A DNA stretch of 64,000 bases. Origin: JACVRN01 sp036389255 (lineage in GTDB: Bacteria > Acidobacteriota > Blastocatellia > Pyrinomonadales > Pyrinomonadaceae). The translations under genes and the position numbers were made by a program. Below the pieces are notes generated by a model. That model saw nothing but the letters and a program-made list of their open reading frames with translations, had not been told where the DNA came from and ran no database searches. This document shows positions 53,890 through 62,494 of the stretch, piece after piece. Location: the NCBI GenBank assembly GCA_036389255.1, contig DASVQI010000033.1, positions 1 through 64,000 on the forward strand, given 5' to 3'. Position 1 is the first letter of the stretch. Each line of letters starts with the position of its first letter.

Positions 53890-55803
53890 CTATTGATGCA
53901 GCAGCTCGCGGCGCGACTCGCCTTGCCTTCCCGCATCCAGTAATTCACAGGCGCGCTCAAGAACTTCTCTGACGGTGTAAGGCTTTTTGAAGACGGCGTC
54001 AATTCTTCCCTGCTCGTAATCCATAGGCGTTATCATCTCTATCCAGCCGGTGGCCAGAATCACAGGCAGGACAGGACGGTTCGTCTTTATCCAACGCGCC
54101 ACCTGAAGGCCGCTCACCTCCGGCAAGCCTATGTCGGAGATGACCAGCTCGAACTCCTCTTTCTCAAGGAGCTTCAGGGCTTCGGCTCCGTCCCACGCCT
54201 GTATGACCGTGTGGCCCGCTGCTTCAAAAGCCTCTGCCAGCAGCGAGCGCACACGCTCTTCATCTTCGACAATGAGTATGCGAGCAGGGTCTATCACAAT
54301 CGCTGACTGCGGGGCGCTCTCCTGCTTGGCGCGGCGGGCCTCTTCATAGAGAGGCAGCCGGACTTCAAAGCGCGTGCCTTCACCCGGAAAGCTCACGACC
54401 ATTATCTGGCCGTTGTGGCGCGCGACTATACCGTGCGAAGCGGAAAGACCAAGGCCCGTGCCGCGCTCTCCCTTAGTCGTATAGAAAGGCTCGAAGATGC
54501 GCTCCACGACTTCGGGCTGCATGCCGCGCCCTGTGTCCGCCACCCAGAAGCAGGCCGAATCAATCTCGGCGCGCGAGCCCGTCTCTATAGTTCCGCCTTC
54601 GGGCATGGCGTCCACCGCGTTGAATATCATGTTGAGAACTACTTCGCGCAGTTCGGCCGCGTCGCCGTAAACGTAGACCGGGCCTTGATTGACGACCTCT
54701 ACTTCTATCTTGCCGGAGCGCGTAGCGGAAGAGCCTTGCCACTTTGGACGCGCTATCTCAACGCTGGAGGCAACCAGTTCGGCAAGGTCAACGAGGCCGA
54801 AATCCGTGGTCGTGCCGCGACGAGCGAAATCAAGCATGCGTCGCAGGGTCTGCGCGCTGTCGGAGACGGCCCGCGTAATCACTTCTAGGCTCTTGGATGT
54901 GGCTTCGTCCGTTGCGCGCATCAGTAGGAGCTGCGCGCGGCCCTGAATGACGGTCAGGGCGTTGTTGAGATTGTGAGCGACGCCCGCCGCCAGCTCGCCC
55001 ACGGCCCTGAGCTTGTCCGACTGAGCCATGCGCTCCTGCGCGCGTTTGCGCTCCGTTATGTCGCGCAGGAAAACAAGCACGCCCGTCACGTTACCCTCGC
55101 GCCAGAGCGCCGAAGTGTAGGCTTCCACGTAGCGAACGGTTCCGTCCGGGCGTATGGTCTGCACCTCGCATTGCGTGTCTTCGGCTTCAAGCGTGCGCGC
55201 AAGATTCAGGCTCATCGCGTCTCTGGACTCGACCGCGACTATGTCGTTGAAGTGGCGGCCTATGAGGCTGGTGGAGAGAAGATGGTTGCTGGCTTCCGCG
55301 CGCTCGTTCATCCAGTTGAAGCGGCCTTCCAAATCGAGCGTGTAGATTTCGTCCGGCGCAAGGTCTGCAAGGCTGGCCATGAAGGACTTGTGCTCGAAGG
55401 CTTCGGCTTCGGCTCGACGCAAGTCCGACACGTCGCGCACCATGACCAGCCTTTTTCCGGCTGCTCCGCCTACGGGCAGGACTGTGATGAGCGTCGGCCT
55501 ATCGGCGCAGGGGCCGCAGAGCATCTCCACCTCTACGATTTCGCCACTGGCCACGGAGCGCTCCACCGCGCAGTCTTCCGCGCCCTCCGCGCGCCAGAAC
55601 ATGTCACAGCATCGCGCCGCTTCAAGCGGGCTTTCGCCCACCTGTCTGAGCAGCAAGCCCGCGCGATTGGCCCGGCTCAGGCGTCCGTTCTCATCGAACA
55701 GGAAGACGGCTTCGGGCAGGGCATCGAACGCGTCCTGCCACTGCTCGTCTGTCAACGCGCGCTCGCTAGCGCTCCTTGTGATTGAAGAATCCGGCATTTC
55801 CAT
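53890..55803 (-). CDS. PAS-PAS hybrid histidine kinase with C-terminal receiver
   Basis: A 637-residue sensor. Two PAS domains lie at about 20-130 (WQDAFDALPEAVFLFDENGRLSRANRAG) and 140-250 (LADLAPDEIYTLDLEGRFNWMNE, ending in LVFLRDITERKRAQE). Next comes the kinase: ELAAGVAHNLNNALTVIQGRAQLLL holds the phospho-His, and the ATPase has DAAELREVVLNMIFNAVDAMPEGG, DTGRGMQPEVVERIFEPFYTTKGERGTGLGLS. A receiver domain from about 510 has ILIVEDEERVRSLL and LVISDIGLPEVSG with the acceptor Asp. No membrane helix is present, so it senses in the cytoplasm. No cognate regulator is adjacent. Confidence 0.93.
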   Translation of the reverse strand: MEMPDSSITRSASERALTDEQWQDAFDALPEAVFLFDENGRLSRANRAGLLLRQVGESPLEAARCCDMFWRAEGAEDCAVERSVASGEIVEVEMLCGPCADRPTLITVLPVGGAAGKRLVMVRDVSDLRRAEAEAFEHKSFMASLADLAPDEIYTLDLEGRFNWMNERAEASNHLLSTSLIGRHFNDIVAVESRDAMSLNLARTLEAEDTQCEVQTIRPDGTVRYVEAYTSALWREGNVTGVLVFLRDITERKRAQERMAQSDKLRAVGELAAGVAHNLNNALTVIQGRAQLLLMRATDEATSKSLEVITRAVSDSAQTLRRMLDFARRGTTTDFGLVDLAELVASSVEIARPKWQGSSATRSGKIEVEVVNQGPVYVYGDAAELREVVLNMIFNAVDAMPEGGTIETGSRAEIDSACFWVADTGRGMQPEVVERIFEPFYTTKGERGTGLGLSASHGIVARHNGQIMVVSFPGEGTRFEVRLPLYEEARRAKQESAPQSAIVIDPARILIVEDEERVRSLLAEAFEAAGHTVIQAWDGAEALKLLEKEEFELVISDIGLPEVSGLQVARWIKTNRPVLPVILATGWIEMITPMDYEQGRIDAVFKKPYTVREVLERACELLDAGRQGESRRELLHQ

Positions 55804-55908
55804 GATTAACAGTTCGGAGGGTTAGACTCTGGGCGGGCCGTGCTGTAGGCGGCCGCGCGGGGCGAAATTATGTTAGCAGATGGGGCCGGGTAAAAGATAG
55901 AGAAAATA

Positions 55909-55986
55909 GAGGACAGTACCGCCTGCGGTGGCGTGCGGGTGATTGCTACGATATAACCCGCCCGGCTTAAGCAGGCGGTACTGTCC
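55909..55986. repeat. palindromic repeat (AGGACAGTACCGCCTG type)
   Basis: AGGACAGTACCGCCTG and CAGGCGGTACTGTCCT are perfect 16-bp arms; the inside is imperfectly paired. Related to 42748-42827, where the repeat is within a gene. Confidence 0.85.
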
Positions 55987-56104
55987 TGTATATTCCGCCT
56001 TCCGGGCATTCTTTTGCCGTCGCTAAAGCATCTAAACAGTCGCGCGCGGAAGGTGTGCGTGACAGCTAGGGATGACGGTCTAGTTTACGTATAATCAGGA
56101 AGCT

Positions 56105-57133
56105 ATGTTGAATCAGGAAAATCTACAGACTCTTGAGTACACGCCGGAGGTGGCGCGCGCGACCAGCTCTATCTATGAGCGGGTGCGCGGCATCATCCCG
56201 GAAATCGAATGGCCCGTTCATGCGCCCTACATTGCGCGCATTAACGAATTGAAGCGCGAGCGCAACGCCATCATTCTGGCTCACAACTACCAGACGCCTG
56301 AAATCTTTCACGGCGTGGCAGACCTTGTGGGCGACTCTCTGGCTCTGGCGCGAATGGCTGCCGACGCTGACGCCGACGTGATAGTCCTTTGCGGCGTACA
56401 CTTCATGGCAGAGACGGCGAAGCTGCTCAATCCTCAGAAGACCGTGCTTATACCGGACGCTAAGGCTGGCTGCTCTCTGGCCGAATCAATCACGGGCGCG
56501 GACGTGCGCCTTCTGCGCCAGCGTTATCCGGGCGTCCCCGTAGTCACCTACGTCAACACCTCTGCCGATGTCAAAGCCGAATCTGACATCTGCTGCACGT
56601 CGGCCAATGCCGTAGAGGTCGTGGAGTCCATGGGCACAGACCGCGTCATCTTTCTGCCGGATGAATATCTGGGCCAGTGGGTGGCCAAGCAGACAGAGGT
56701 TCAAATCATTCTGTGGAAGGGACACTGTGAGGTTCACGAGCGCTTCACGGGCGAGGAGCTGCGCAACTATCGCAAGGGCTTTGACAACGTGCAGATTCTG
56801 GCTCACCCGGAATGCCCGCCCGACGTGTTGCAGGAGGCGGACTTCGTTGGCTCGACCTCCGGCATGATTAAGCATCTGGACAATACAAGGCCCGCGCGCG
56901 TCGTCATGATTACGGAATGCTCCATGTCGGACAACGTGGCCGTCGAGTTTCCGCAGATAGAGTTTATACGCCCCTGCGCTCTCTGCCCGCACATGAAGCG
57001 CATCACGCTGCCTAAGATTCTTCACTCGTTGGAGAAGATGGAATACAAGGTGGAGGTTGATGCCGAGGTCGCCGAGCGCGCACGCCGCGCCGTGGAAAGA
57101 ATGCTCGCAATCAAGCGCGACCGGAACAACTAA
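56105..57133 (+). CDS. nadA: quinolinate synthase
   Basis: A 342-residue [4Fe-4S] enzyme that condenses iminoaspartate with dihydroxyacetone phosphate in NAD synthesis. ILAHNYQTPEIFHGVADLVGDSLALA and VLCGVHFMAETAKLLNP are typical; DAKAGCSLAESI, VVTYVNTSADVKAESDICCTSANAVEVV and HPECPPDVLQEADFVGSTSGM follow. The cluster Cys lie in LCGVHFM, ICCTSAN and RPCALCPHMK. Length is typical. It is a single gene with a terminator; nadB and nadC are not near. Confidence 0.95.
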   Translation: MLNQENLQTLEYTPEVARATSSIYERVRGIIPEIEWPVHAPYIARINELKRERNAIILAHNYQTPEIFHGVADLVGDSLALARMAADADADVIVLCGVHFMAETAKLLNPQKTVLIPDAKAGCSLAESITGADVRLLRQRYPGVPVVTYVNTSADVKAESDICCTSANAVEVVESMGTDRVIFLPDEYLGQWVAKQTEVQIILWKGHCEVHERFTGEELRNYRKGFDNVQILAHPECPPDVLQEADFVGSTSGMIKHLDNTRPARVVMITECSMSDNVAVEFPQIEFIRPCALCPHMKRITLPKILHSLEKMEYKVEVDAEVAERARRAVERMLAIKRDRNN

Positions 57134-57153
57134 CTCTCATCTTTCGAGCTAAT

Positions 57154-57194
57154 AAAAAGAGGGTGCATCCACTTCAGGATGCACCCTCTTTTTT
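57154..57194. terminator. bidirectional Rho-independent terminator
   Basis: AAAAAGAGGGTGCATCC and GGATGCACCCTCTTTTTT form a perfect stem with A- and T-tracts, between nadA and the convergent receptor gene. Confidence 0.93.
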
Positions 57195-57214
57195 GTCATG
57201 CGACCGGGGTCAGC

Positions 57215-60200
57215 TTAGAACTCGAAGCGAACCGAGAGCTGAACCTGACGCGGGGTAAAGATGGTCGTGTTGTTAAGACCTTCAGACGTCTCCCTCAGGA
57301 AGGGCAGCGTGCGGTCGGGCGTCGTGTTGGAAGTCAACGTTCCGCCCGTCTGGCTCGCCCCACTGAAGGCGAAGAGCGTCGCTGAAACGTCCGTGACGTT
57401 GGCACGATTCAGCAGGTTGAAGGCTTCAGCCAGAAACTCAAGGCTCATGTGCTCCTTGAAGTTGAAGCGCTTCGAGAGACGAAGGTCAACCGTCTGGGTG
57501 TAGGGCCTGCGGAAGCTGTTGCGCGGGATAAAGAATGCGCGCGACGGGCCGCCGGAGCCCAGAAGGCCCGATGCCGTACCGCAGAGCGAGCCCGTGGTCG
57601 TCGCCGTGCAGTTCGTGTTAGCGCCCGGGTTGCTGCCGATTGTACCGACAGCCGTGCGACCCGAAGCCTGATTGAAGATGAGCCCCATCTGGAAGCCCTT
57701 GAAGATGGTGCGTCCGACTACGCTGCTCTCAAGACCTGTGAAGGTCTGGCCCGGAGCCCAGACGACGCTGGCCACGAAGCGATGCGGAATGTCGTTGTCG
57801 GACAGTCCCCAATCGAGGCTCGTGTCGAACGGGTTCGTGACGGTCGGGCTCGAAGGAGCGAACGTGCCGAAGCGCTGACCCGTGTCGGTGGCTCTTGAGA
57901 AGGTGTAGTTGACCTGAAACTGAAGGCCGTTGGTAAAGCGGCGATTGGCCTGAAGAATCATCGCGTGATACTTGGACTCGCCTATGCTCTGCGTTTGCAG
58001 AACCTGTCCCACGTTAGAGATAGGACGCGGGCCCGCAAAGAAGGGCGTCGTGAACTGCTGACCGTTGAACTCGCCGCCGACGACTGTGTATGTTCTCATC
58101 GCAGTCGGGCGCGGCAGGTTCACGTCAATGTACGCAGGCAGGTGCCTGCCTCCACTGAACACGTAGGAGATGGAGACGACAGTGTTTCTGGCAATCTCGC
58201 GCTCCAGAATCAAGTCCACCTGATAAACGTGCGGGTTCTCGAAGTTGTCTCCGAGGGTGACGATGTTGGTGGAGCGTGCAGGAACGCCCGTCAGCGTGTT
58301 CGGGAAAGTCGGGTTCGGGATGACGTTGCCGTTCGCGTCAAGCAGTTGCGTGGTCGGAGAGATGCCGGTGACGGCTATCTGCGAGCCGGGTGCGCCCGTG
58401 TTGACGATACCGCTAGCGATGAACGTGTTGGGAACGCGCCCGGTGAAGATGCCGAAGCCGCCGCGAAGGCTCGTTCGGCCATCGCCGTTGATGTCCCAGG
58501 CAAAGCCCAAACGCGGCTGCCAGTTATTCTTGTCCTTCGGGAAGCGCGTGGTCTGCGCGATGATGGCGTTGGCCTCTGCCTGCGTGTAGCGATTCTGGTT
58601 AGCAGTCAGGATAGCGGTCGCCGTGTTGGGAACCTGCGGGCGGGAATAGGACTGGTAGTCATATCTCAGGCCGAGGTTCAGGGTCAGGCGCGGGGTGACT
58701 CTCCAGTCATCCTGTACGAAGAAGGAGTAGTCGGGAGTCGAGAACTCGTACGCGGTCAGTCCAAACGCCTGCGCGAAGCTGCTGTAGCGACGGTTCAGAG
58801 CGGTCGCATTGGCAGGAGCGCCCGCAGGAGCGTTGGCGTTGTTGGGCGTACCGGCCGGAGCGATAAGGTCGCTCAGGAAGTCCGCCAAGTTGTTGAAAGA
58901 GTACGCGCCGAAGCCCTGAAACAGGTTGTCAATTTTGTCGCGGTCGCGCTTGTAGTCAGCGCCGAACTTCAGCGTGTGATTGCCGCGCGAGTAGGTCATG
59001 CTGTCGGCAAACTGTATGCGGTTCTCGTCCGGGAATAACTGGCGCTGGAAGAAGGCGCGTGTGCCGAAGGTCAGACCGCCACTGAGGAAGACTTCAGGCA
59101 GACGGCCATTTACGAGCGTCTTGCCGGTCGCGGCAATCGCTTCTTCTCCCGCCGTCAGGTCGCCAAGGATTGATTGATTAAGCTCGTGGCTCAACTGGAA
59201 GCGGAACTCGTTGAGCAGCGTCGGTGACAGCGTTGACGTCAGGCGAGACGTGAACGAGTCAATCTCAACGAAGTCGTTGCCGACGCTGGCGGCACCGATG
59301 GTATCAACGCTGCGGGAAGTGAAGCCGTTGGGCGCTTCCGTGCGCAGGCGGTTGTAGCTCGCCATGAAGGAGTTATTCTGGTTGATGTTCCAGTCAATCT
59401 TCGGGAAGAGAATGAGCTGATCCTGCCTGCGGGGCGTTGCGCCCGTCAGGCTGCGAAGGAAGTCCAGACCACTGGTAACGGCTGCCTGCGCCTGAGCCAG
59501 CGTACGTGTCGGCCCTACCAGACGGCAGAAGAGCGTCTGCTCGGTCGTCAGGCCGGTCGCGGCGTTGCCGTTGGCGGCAGTACACGCGGCAGGAGCAGCC
59601 AGAGTCACGGGATTCAAAAGCGCGGGGTTACTCGTCGTCAGGATGACGGGGAACGAGCGCTTCTGCTGGTCATAGGTAAAGAAGAAGAAGGCTTTGTCAC
59701 GTACAATCGGGCCGCCGATTGCGCCGCCGAACTGCTGGCGACGATCTTCGGGCTTGATGGCCGTGTTGACGAACGTGCCGTTGACCAGCACGGGAATGGT
59801 CGCGGACGGGTTGCGCGCGCCCCACTTGTTATCGCGTATGTAATAGAAGAGCTGGCCGCGAAAATCGTTCGTGCCGGACTTCGAGACGGTGTTGATAACG
59901 CCGCCCGCAGCGCGTCCGTACTCCGCAGAGTAGTTAGAGGTGTTGACCTGAAACTCGCGCACGGCAGCCTGACTGAAGCTGTACTGAATACGTGTGCGCC
60001 CGCGCTCTTCGGAGAAGAAGCCGTTGTTGTTGTCGGTTCCGTCGAGCGTGTTGTTGTTCAGGAGCGCCGAGATGCCGCGAAAGCTGTTGAGACCGAAGTC
60101 GCCTTCGGGCGCAACGCCCGGCGTCAGGCGCACGAAGTCGGAAGAGCGGCGACCGTTAATCGGAAGCTCGTTAATAGAGACTTGATTAACATTTGTCGAG

Positions 60201-60604
60201 AAGTCCTGCTGGCTGGTGTTGATGACCGGAGCTTCAGCAGTTACTTCCACCGTGCCGGACACCTGACCTACGGAGAGCGGGACATCCAGAGTCGTCACAC
60301 GACCGACCTCAACCACCACCTTTTCCTGAGTGAAGTTGGCGAAGCCGGAAGCGACGATTGTGATAGTGTAGTTGCCCGGGTCTAGCTGAACGATGCGAAA
60401 GCGGCCCTCGTCGTCTGCTTGGGCCGTGCTTTCTTTATTCGTTTCAACGTTGCGAACTGTAATGGTCGCGCCCGGCACCACCTCTTTATTAGGATTGGTG
60501 ATGACGCCGCCGATAGCCCCCTGCGTAGAGGACTGGGCCAGCGCCAGCGCGCTCATCGCCAGCAACAGCAGCGTGACGAGCGGGAAGCGTAATATCTTTG
60601 ACAT
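57215..60604 (-). CDS. TonB-dependent-receptor-like outer-membrane protein (OAR type)
   Basis: A 1129-residue protein. Signal peptide LLLLAMSALALAQ, then a carboxypeptidase-regulatory domain (about 25-115: GAIGGVITNPNKEVVPGATITVRNVETNKESTAQADDEGRFRIVQLDPGNYTITI), a plug-like region (INTSQQDFSTNVNQVSINELPINGRRSSDFVRLTPGV) and a long beta-barrel ending in LSVRFEF with terminal Phe. This is the acidobacterial Oar/SusC-like type, in which the substrate is usually unknown. Gly/Asn-rich loops occupy the barrel. There is no adjacent SusD gene. It is alone, with a long leader upstream. Confidence 0.93.
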   Translation of the reverse strand: MSKILRFPLVTLLLLAMSALALAQSSTQGAIGGVITNPNKEVVPGATITVRNVETNKESTAQADDEGRFRIVQLDPGNYTITIVASGFANFTQEKVVVEVGRVTTLDVPLSVGQVSGTVEVTAEAPVINTSQQDFSTNVNQVSINELPINGRRSSDFVRLTPGVAPEGDFGLNSFRGISALLNNNTLDGTDNNNGFFSEERGRTRIQYSFSQAAVREFQVNTSNYSAEYGRAAGGVINTVSKSGTNDFRGQLFYYIRDNKWGARNPSATIPVLVNGTFVNTAIKPEDRRQQFGGAIGGPIVRDKAFFFFTYDQQKRSFPVILTTSNPALLNPVTLAAPAACTAANGNAATGLTTEQTLFCRLVGPTRTLAQAQAAVTSGLDFLRSLTGATPRRQDQLILFPKIDWNINQNNSFMASYNRLRTEAPNGFTSRSVDTIGAASVGNDFVEIDSFTSRLTSTLSPTLLNEFRFQLSHELNQSILGDLTAGEEAIAATGKTLVNGRLPEVFLSGGLTFGTRAFFQRQLFPDENRIQFADSMTYSRGNHTLKFGADYKRDRDKIDNLFQGFGAYSFNNLADFLSDLIAPAGTPNNANAPAGAPANATALNRRYSSFAQAFGLTAYEFSTPDYSFFVQDDWRVTPRLTLNLGLRYDYQSYSRPQVPNTATAILTANQNRYTQAEANAIIAQTTRFPKDKNNWQPRLGFAWDINGDGRTSLRGGFGIFTGRVPNTFIASGIVNTGAPGSQIAVTGISPTTQLLDANGNVIPNPTFPNTLTGVPARSTNIVTLGDNFENPHVYQVDLILEREIARNTVVSISYVFSGGRHLPAYIDVNLPRPTAMRTYTVVGGEFNGQQFTTPFFAGPRPISNVGQVLQTQSIGESKYHAMILQANRRFTNGLQFQVNYTFSRATDTGQRFGTFAPSSPTVTNPFDTSLDWGLSDNDIPHRFVASVVWAPGQTFTGLESSVVGRTIFKGFQMGLIFNQASGRTAVGTIGSNPGANTNCTATTTGSLCGTASGLLGSGGPSRAFFIPRNSFRRPYTQTVDLRLSKRFNFKEHMSLEFLAEAFNLLNRANVTDVSATLFAFSGASQTGGTLTSNTTPDRTLPFLRETSEGLNNTTIFTPRQVQLSVRFEF

Positions 60605-61059
60605 TCTGGGGAACTCCTTGGAGTTTGTATTTCAGATGGAATTGAAGCCGCAGCCCACGGGCGCGTGCACCTTGAGCGGGCAGAAAATCTAAGCCTGGCG
60701 AAAACCTTTTTAATGCTTGCTCTTAATCCAGAGGCGTGCAATATCTACCCAGTGTAGAAGCTAGCTTCTATCATGACAGCAGCCGTTTACGCAAGCCTGA
60801 CAAGGAGGTAAACGACTTATTAAAAAAACAATTAACCGCGTCCGGTTAGAACATCAGGCTGAGGAGAACGCTTGAACAGTCTGCGGCCTGAAACCTTTTT
60901 ATCTTCGCAAAGAATGTGCCGGAAGCCGGGCCTTGCGGGCGCGGCTCTTTAAGATTAATGACGGGAGCAGTTAGCTTTTCGGCGCGAGCGACGGCCTGCG
61001 CCGCTTCAGCCAATTTTTTGGATTTCAAATTGGAGATTCCGTATGAAGCGCTTCCACCT
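60605..61059. other. intergenic region, no gene
   Basis: No gene or repeat with clear structure on either strand. It is the 5' region of the receptor gene, AT-rich in parts (AAAAAAACAATTAAC near 60826). Confidence 0.45.
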
Positions 61060-62271
61060 TTAAGAAAATCTGATGGAGCGCATGAGCTGCCTCAGCACAG
61101 CCTCGTCCTCATCCGACACGTAAGTCAATATGAAGAAGAGCGCGTAGCCTTTCTTGACAGAGACATAATACTTCTGGGTGAGCGAACGGGTTTCAATCTC
61201 CATAACGGCGAAGCCTTCGCCCCCGAACGTCTCCGTCGAGAAGGGCTTGAAGATGTATTGTCCCTGCTGTGCGGACATGTCCAGCACACTTTTGGCGTTC
61301 AGCAGATACTGGTTAGCGCTCATAGAGCGGGGCAGTAATTCAGCGCCGCAGATTAAAGAGGCATTAAACTCTGTGGCCGTGCCGACATCGTACTTGAAGA
61401 CCGTCAGGAGATTGACCGTGTTGTCGAACGACCTATCTATCTGCGAATTCGTCTGCGCGTTGCCTGTCCTGACCGCCTCTCGCCCCTTATCATTGAGCAA
61501 TTCCTTGACTTCCTTACCCTGCACGCGCCAGCCAAAGGGAATCGTCAGGCGAAAGCCGAAGAATTTGTTCGCGTATGAAGAGCCGGTGACGGTGCCGTAA
61601 TCCAGCCCCGCGAACCTGTTTGGCGTGGAAGTAGACGGGGGACTGTCATCAGGCGGCCTGACTGTTGTCACCTCTTTTTCGTCAACAAGCCGCAGGTCAC
61701 TCTGCGATGAAGGCTGAGCGCTGCCCGCGCTTACACGCAGGCTGGAGCGCACGGCAGACCACGCGGGCGCAGCCGCCAGAGCATCCGCGTCAGGACGAAG
61801 GAAGGTGAGCATCACTATTCTGCCGCCCAGCACGAACGAGTAGACCTCTATGCTTCCGGGCTGGTTGCCGGGCGAGGCGCGCAGCTTGAGCCCGTCAGCC
61901 GGTACGCCGCCCACATCCGTCGTCACGTCCGAGCGCTGTACTGTGGTGCCGGTCTTCTCAAGCTCCTTCGTCATAATGTCTGCGAAGGCTGTCGTTCTCA
62001 ATTGCAGGGCTTGCGAGCGCTGTCCCGGCTGGGTCGAAGGCGTACGCTCGACCAGAACCATAATCTGCGCAGCAGTGCCCTTCAATTCCAGCACAACGTG
62101 CTGAGTCTTCTCGTTGCTCTTATCCGTGAGCGTCCAACGGGCCGGATACTGGAACGAGACGCCGCCGACGGAGAATCTCTGCACCTGCGCGCCAGCATCC
62201 TGACCGAACGCAGTCAAGGATACGAGAAGCGCTAAAAGTAGAATGGCGGCGAGCCGTTGACTAATCTTCAT
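61060..62271 (-). CDS. exported protein with two PsbP-like domains, function unknown
   Basis: A 403-residue protein. Signal peptide RLAAILLLALLVSLTAFGQ. The first half (about 25-185) has VGGVSFQYPARWTLTDKSNEKTQHVVLELKG, GGRIVMLTFLRPDADA; after a Pro/Ser linker (about 195-225) the second half repeats the pattern with YANKFFGFRLTIPFGWRVQGKEV and YVSVKKGYALFFILTYVSDEDEAVLRQLMRSIRFS. The 'F.IP.GW' motif and the closing 'SI.F' are typical of PsbP-like lipoprotein-type domains. AGGAGA precedes the ATG at 62271. No function can be given. Confidence 0.75.
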   Translation of the reverse strand: MKISQRLAAILLLALLVSLTAFGQDAGAQVQRFSVGGVSFQYPARWTLTDKSNEKTQHVVLELKGTAAQIMVLVERTPSTQPGQRSQALQLRTTAFADIMTKELEKTGTTVQRSDVTTDVGGVPADGLKLRASPGNQPGSIEVYSFVLGGRIVMLTFLRPDADALAAAPAWSAVRSSLRVSAGSAQPSSQSDLRLVDEKEVTTVRPPDDSPPSTSTPNRFAGLDYGTVTGSSYANKFFGFRLTIPFGWRVQGKEVKELLNDKGREAVRTGNAQTNSQIDRSFDNTVNLLTVFKYDVGTATEFNASLICGAELLPRSMSANQYLLNAKSVLDMSAQQGQYIFKPFSTETFGGEGFAVMEIETRSLTQKYYVSVKKGYALFFILTYVSDEDEAVLRQLMRSIRFS

Positions 62272-62494
62272 GATTTCTCCTGATTGAGATTCGGCTTGAA
62301 ACATGGCGCGTGAAAAGCTCTTGCTCCGGCGAAGAGGAAGATGACGAGCGGCCTGCGCTGCGGGGAAGAGTGCGCTTCCGGCTTCCGAACAACTATTTAT
62401 AACTGATGGCGACAGTCGCCCCCGGCCCTGCTCACGAACAAGCTTACACCAGCCCGATTATTTATGGCTAGACGGGTTTAGGATTTTTCGCAGC

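Noticed and set aside
57965..59038. 357-codon frame opposite the receptor gene
   Set aside because: Low-complexity Arg/Val-rich translation opposite a well-supported receptor sequence.
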